The position numbers and the translations under genes were made by a program. A stretch of 7,202 nt of DNA. Origin: Saprospiraceae bacterium. Its GTDB lineage: Bacteria > Bacteroidota > Bacteroidia > Chitinophagales > Saprospiraceae. The notes beneath the pieces were generated by a model. It searched no databases. It saw only the letters and a program-made list of their open reading frames with translations, and was not told where the DNA came from. Below, piece by piece: positions 4,794 through 7,202 of this stretch (within the stretch, counting starts at the first letter, position 1; each line of letters begins with the position of its first letter). Location of the stretch: positions 1 through 7,202 of the forward strand of contig JABDJM010000429.1 of NCBI GenBank assembly GCA_013002475.1, given 5' to 3'.

Positions 4794-6335
4794 ATGAAAA
4801 GATTGAACTTAATTCTTGCAGCCAGCTTTTTGCTTTTCGGTCTCGCAGTAAACGCCCAGCCCGAAGATCTACCTGATGGCAGAGAGCCTGGTAAATGCTA
4901 CGCCAAGTGTCTAATCGCTGACGAGTACGAAACCGTTACTGAACAAGTCCTGGTAAAGGCCGCTTCTACAAGAGTTGAAACTATTGCTGCTGAGTACGAA
5001 ACCGTTACTGAGCAAGTTATGACTAAAGAAGCATCTTCACGTATCAAGCGCCTACCCGCTGAGTACGAAACTGTAACTCAAACTTATGACAGTGGTTGTC
5101 CTAACGGATACTACGATGAGGGCTCCATTCCTGGAGGCCTTGCTAGTGTTGCTACCGGACCAAGCACCTCTTCTGGAGATGGACCATGTGTAAGAGTATC
5201 AACTACTCCTGCTAAGTATGAGACTGTTACTGAGCAAGTTCTTGTAAAAGAAGCTTCCAGTAGACTAGAAGTTGTACCTGCAACTTACGAGACTGTTACT
5301 GAGCAAGTAATGGCTAAACCAGCCTCTATGAGGACTGAGACCATTCCTGCTTCTTATGAAACTGTTACTGAGCAAGTTGAAGCTAAGCAAGCTTCTACAC
5401 GCATCGAGCGTATCCCTGCTGAGTACGAAACTGTTACTGAAACCATCCAGGTTTCTCCAGCTTCCACTAAGTGGGTTAAGAAAAAAGCTGACAGAAACTG
5501 CCTAAGCGCAGATCCTAACGACTGTCTTGTTTGGTGTCTTGTTGAAGTTCCTGCTTCAAACAGAACTATCACTAAGAGAGTTAGAAAAGGATGTCCTTCT
5601 GGCTACACTGACAATGGTGATGATTGTACCAGAACTGTTGAGGTTCCTGCTGAGTACAAAACTCGTACCTGGAGAAAACTAGCAACGGCTGCTACAACTC
5701 GTTCAGTAGAAGTTCCTGCTGAGTACAAAACTATCTCTCGTAAGGTGGTAAAAACTCCAGCTTCTACAAGAACTGTTGAAATTCCTGCTGAGTACTCATC
5801 CAGAACTTACAAGAAGTTAGTTACTGCTGCTGGTACTTCAGTAATGAGAAAAGCTAAATTGTCTAGCTCTTATACTACTAAAGTAAGAAAAGCTTGTCCT
5901 CAAGGATATACCATGGATACTTCAGGATCAGGATCAGCTGCCGGTAGCGGTGGAGGATCAGGAGACGGAGACTGCATCATGGTTGAAGAAATTCCAGCTC
6001 AATATGGTTCTGTTTCAAAGCGGGTACTTAAGTCTCCTGCTTCAACAAGAACTATAGAGATTCCTGCTGAGTTCACTTCTATCACTAAGAGAAACCTTGT
6101 TAAGAAAGGTGGATTCACTGAGTGGAGAGAAGTAGTTTGCCCAGAGAATGTAACTGGATATACAACTCGTCAGATCCAGCAAGCATTGAAAGATCGTGGG
6201 TATGACCCAGGACCGATTGACAATGTTATTGGATCTCGAACTAAGGCTGCTTTGGCTGCTTTCCAAAAAGACAATGGATTACCAGTTGGTAACCTTGACT
6301 TTGAAACTATGAAAGCTCTAGGTGTCCGGTATTAA
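4794..6335 (+). CDS. Secreted 23-residue-repeat protein with C-terminal peptidoglycan-binding domain
   Basis: The 513-residue product starts with a clear signal peptide (MKR, hydrophobic core 6-18, likely cleavage after VNA at 21; no lipobox). Residues 43-447 are repeats with a strict 23-residue period, consensus A-x-Y-E-T-V-T-E-Q-V-x-x-K-x-A-S-x-R-x-E-x-I-P, in blocks at 43-101, 140-231, 286-354 and 402-447. The blocks are separated by Cys-bearing inserts. Residues 453-511 match peptidoglycan-binding domain 1 (QIQQALKDRGYDPGPID, then GSRTKAALAAFQKDNGL). All twelve cysteines lie in the exported part, which fits up to six disulfides. The protein is therefore probably periplasmic or outer-membrane-associated and anchored to murein. 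Similar YETVTE-type repeats occur in other flavobacterial envelope proteins, but I know no established function. Codon choice is rich in GCT, ACT, GTT and AGA, unlike the neighbours, which may indicate high expression. It has no type IX sorting tail. Confidence 0.85.
   Translation: MKRLNLILAASFLLFGLAVNAQPEDLPDGREPGKCYAKCLIADEYETVTEQVLVKAASTRVETIAAEYETVTEQVMTKEASSRIKRLPAEYETVTQTYDSGCPNGYYDEGSIPGGLASVATGPSTSSGDGPCVRVSTTPAKYETVTEQVLVKEASSRLEVVPATYETVTEQVMAKPASMRTETIPASYETVTEQVEAKQASTRIERIPAEYETVTETIQVSPASTKWVKKKADRNCLSADPNDCLVWCLVEVPASNRTITKRVRKGCPSGYTDNGDDCTRTVEVPAEYKTRTWRKLATAATTRSVEVPAEYKTISRKVVKTPASTRTVEIPAEYSSRTYKKLVTAAGTSVMRKAKLSSSYTTKVRKACPQGYTMDTSGSGSAAGSGGGSGDGDCIMVEEIPAQYGSVSKRVLKSPASTRTIEIPAEFTSITKRNLVKKGGFTEWREVVCPENVTGYTTRQIQQALKDRGYDPGPIDNVIGSRTKAALAAFQKDNGLPVGNLDFETMKALGVRY
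4920..6134 (+). repeat. Coding tandem repeats, 69-bp period
   Basis: About fourteen units of 69 bp (23 codons), some degenerate, lie within the repeat protein. The conserved tyrosine (or phenylalanine) falls at residues 45, 68, 91, then 142, 165, 188, 211, then 288, 311, 334, then 404 and 427, so spacing within a block is exactly 23. Partial units start at 254 and 357. The first seven units are also close at DNA level, with cores such as GAAACTGTTACTGAGCAAGT, differing mostly at third codon positions. This implies recent duplication or gene conversion. Later units have diverged to Y-K-T / R-K-V forms. Confidence 0.9.
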
Positions 6336-6353
6336 TTTTTGATTCTTCTAATT

Positions 6354-6390
6354 AAAAAATGGCTGGTTTCTTTGAAATCAGCCATTTTTT
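6354..6390 (+). terminator. Strong intrinsic terminator after the repeat protein
   Basis: A 17-bp stem (6354-6370 with 6374-6390) closes a TTT loop, with one G-T wobble (6366/6378). The GC-containing core is TGGCTG/CAGCCA. The stem is flanked by six A on the left and six T on the right, so it could terminate from either direction. It begins 18 bp after the TAA stop at 6333-6335. Confidence 0.9.
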
Positions 6391-6439
6391 ATTGTCTCAA
6401 CCCTACTACACAGGATTAAGGCGATTCAAGGTAAAAACC

Positions 6440-6467
6440 CTTGTAAACACTAGGCCTTCTAAGGTTG
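6440..6467 (+). promoter_or_regulatory. Weak candidate promoter for the isomerase-like gene
   Basis: CTTG at 6440-6443 and TAAGGTTG at 6460-6467 each differ from the TTTG / TAnnTTTG elements at one base, with a shortened 16-bp spacer. A 10-bp palindrome, AATTGCAATT, follows at 6475-6484, immediately before the first possible ATG. This is the best candidate between the terminator and the gene, but weaker than the other promoters in the window. Confidence 0.25.
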
Positions 6468-6486
6468 GCAGAGTAATTGCAATTGT

Positions 6487-6834
6487 ATGAATGACCCCTG
6501 CATTTCAGGATCAAGCATTCATACTATGTTAAATTCCGAATTTCAGTTTCTAGTTGATTTTAAGCTTCCGGATTACCTCTCTGAGGATTTCATGGAATTG
6601 ATCCCCTACCAACGAGCAATGGTCAACCGTCTTTTTAAAGATGGAAAAATGATGAATTATGCCCTGTCTCTGGAAAGCTCCAGATTATGGTGCGTGATCA
6701 ACGCCACGACCGAGGATGAGGTGCAAGGCACTATCCAAGAATTACCTCTTACAAAGTTTATGAATTTTGAGATCTGCATCCTGACTTTCTACAATAGTAT
6801 GGAGCCGGTCACTCCTGATTTCTCGATGAACTAA
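6487..6834 (+). CDS. Small muconolactone-isomerase-like protein
   Basis: The product is 115 residues from the first ATG. From about residue 18 it follows the pattern of the muconolactone delta-isomerase family (dimeric alpha-beta, ferredoxin-like fold, about 90-95 residues): a first strand FQFLVDFKLP, a helix with PYQRAMVNRLFKDGK, a strand around LWCVINA, and the signature-like LPLTKFMNFEI at 86-96. The Trp-Arg segment and C-terminal histidine of true muconolactone isomerases are not obvious. No catechol-pathway genes are nearby, so a catabolic role is unlikely. It is better treated as a fold relative of unknown role. Met14 (6526) fits the family N-terminus better than the ATG at 6487. No signal peptide is seen. 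It converges on the next gene with a 7-bp gap and no terminator between them. Confidence 0.7.
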   Translation: MNDPCISGSSIHTMLNSEFQFLVDFKLPDYLSEDFMELIPYQRAMVNRLFKDGKMMNYALSLESSRLWCVINATTEDEVQGTIQELPLTKFMNFEICILTFYNSMEPVTPDFSMN

Positions 6835-6841
6835 GAAAGAG

Positions 6842-7202
6842 TCATTTCTGAATTTCAAACTCCTGCAGAACTTCTTCATTTACCTGAATGACCAAATGAT
6901 AAGATCCATGTGGGTAGTCATTCATATTGATGGACTTAAGGTATTTCCCCTTTCTTTGATTTTGATATCGAGAAGTCATTAGAGCCCTTCCATTTTTTGA
7001 TTTCTGCAGCAATCTGATATTTACATCACTGGGTTCGTCCAACTGATACCGGACTTTCAAAAAGCCCGAACTGGGATCGGGAATCAAATAATCCTTATCT
7101 ACAGAAAGTGAGGATGACTCATTTTTTTTAAAAGGAAATACCCTTGATTCTTTTCCAGGATTAACATGGACAAGCGAATAGCTGAGTCCTGCATGATCGG
7201 AT
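6842..7202 (-). CDS. C-terminal part of a larger protein with a possible type IX sorting domain
   Basis: The reading frame is open from the right edge of the window to the TGA at 6842-6844, giving 119 complete codons; the N-terminus lies outside. The last 80 or so residues look like a C-terminal immunoglobulin-like sorting module of the type IX secretion kind (or the related FlgD-like fold). They start at IPDPSSGFLKVRYQL, continue with alternating strands through VNIRLLQKSKNGRALMTSRY, and reach the typical late motif YPHGSYHLVIQVN with a short charged end, FEIQK. The upstream visible part (HAGLSYSLVHVNPGKESRVF) is not recognised. If correct, the full protein would be exported by the system that PorX regulates. 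A TTG codon at 7087 could be mistaken for a start, but the frame clearly continues upstream. The domain call is by pattern only. Confidence 0.65.
   Translation of the reverse strand, partial: SDHAGLSYSLVHVNPGKESRVFPFKKNESSSLSVDKDYLIPDPSSGFLKVRYQLDEPSDVNIRLLQKSKNGRALMTSRYQNQRKGKYLKSINMNDYPHGSYHLVIQVNEEVLQEFEIQK

Noticed and set aside
4920..6134. Regular 69-bp repeats that could suggest a CRISPR array or a non-coding satellite
   Set aside because: The period is a multiple of three, the frame stays open for 513 codons with a signal peptide and a known C-terminal domain, and there are no unique spacers between identical repeats.
6834..6849. AGAAA...TTTCT inverted repeat between the last two convergent genes as a terminator
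   Set aside because: The stem is only 5 bp, AT-rich and lacks a T-tract; chance is a sufficient explanation.
6842..7087. A short complete gene starting at TTG 7087 on the minus strand
   Set aside because: The same frame is open without a stop to the window edge at 7202 with plausible protein sequence, so the TTG is internal.

Overview
The window looks like chromosome from a member of the Bacteroidota, most likely a marine-type Flavobacteriaceae. The reasons are a PorX-type response regulator with a C-terminal PglZ/alkaline-phosphatase-like domain (a type IX secretion regulator restricted to this phylum), three exact matches to the Bacteroidota -7 promoter element TAnnTTTG (all reading TACTTTTG), no clear Shine-Dalgarno sequences, and flavobacterial versions of TatC and of an HD phosphohydrolase. 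The genus cannot be named from the sequence alone.

Layout. (1) Positions 1-302, minus: the N-terminal third of a calcium/sodium antiporter of the CaCA family, cut by the window edge. (2) 303-488: a divergent promoter region with a TACTTTTG element on each strand and three copies of an ACCTTTTA box. (3) 489-1782, plus: tatC overlapping a small two-helix membrane protein with a PH-like tail. (4) 1779-3335, minus: porX, whose stop codon shares the palindrome TTAA with the stop of the preceding convergent gene. (5) 3474-4673, plus: an HD phosphohydrolase divergent from porX. (6) 4794-6335, plus: a secreted, Cys-containing protein built of 23-residue repeats and ending in a peptidoglycan-binding domain, followed by a strong 17-bp-stem terminator. 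(7) 6487-6834, plus: a small protein resembling muconolactone isomerase. (8) 6842-7202, minus: the C-terminal end of a larger protein whose last ~80 residues resemble a type IX secretion sorting domain.

How the genes may work together. Much of the window concerns the cell envelope and export: TatC (inner-membrane export of folded proteins), PorX (control of type IX secretion across the outer membrane), a secreted peptidoglycan-binding repeat protein, and a possible type IX cargo. PorX and the divergent HD protein are both probable nucleotide-acting phosphohydrolases, which suggests, but does not show, a link through nucleotide metabolism or signalling.

The least understood object is the repeat protein at 4794-6335. 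It has about fourteen 23-residue units of the form [A-x-Y-E-T-V-T-E-Q-V ... A-S-T-R ... I-P]. At three places the middle of a unit is replaced by a loop of the form C-P-x-G-Y ... C, with very different loop lengths. I found no CRISPR array, RNA gene, insertion sequence or phage feature.
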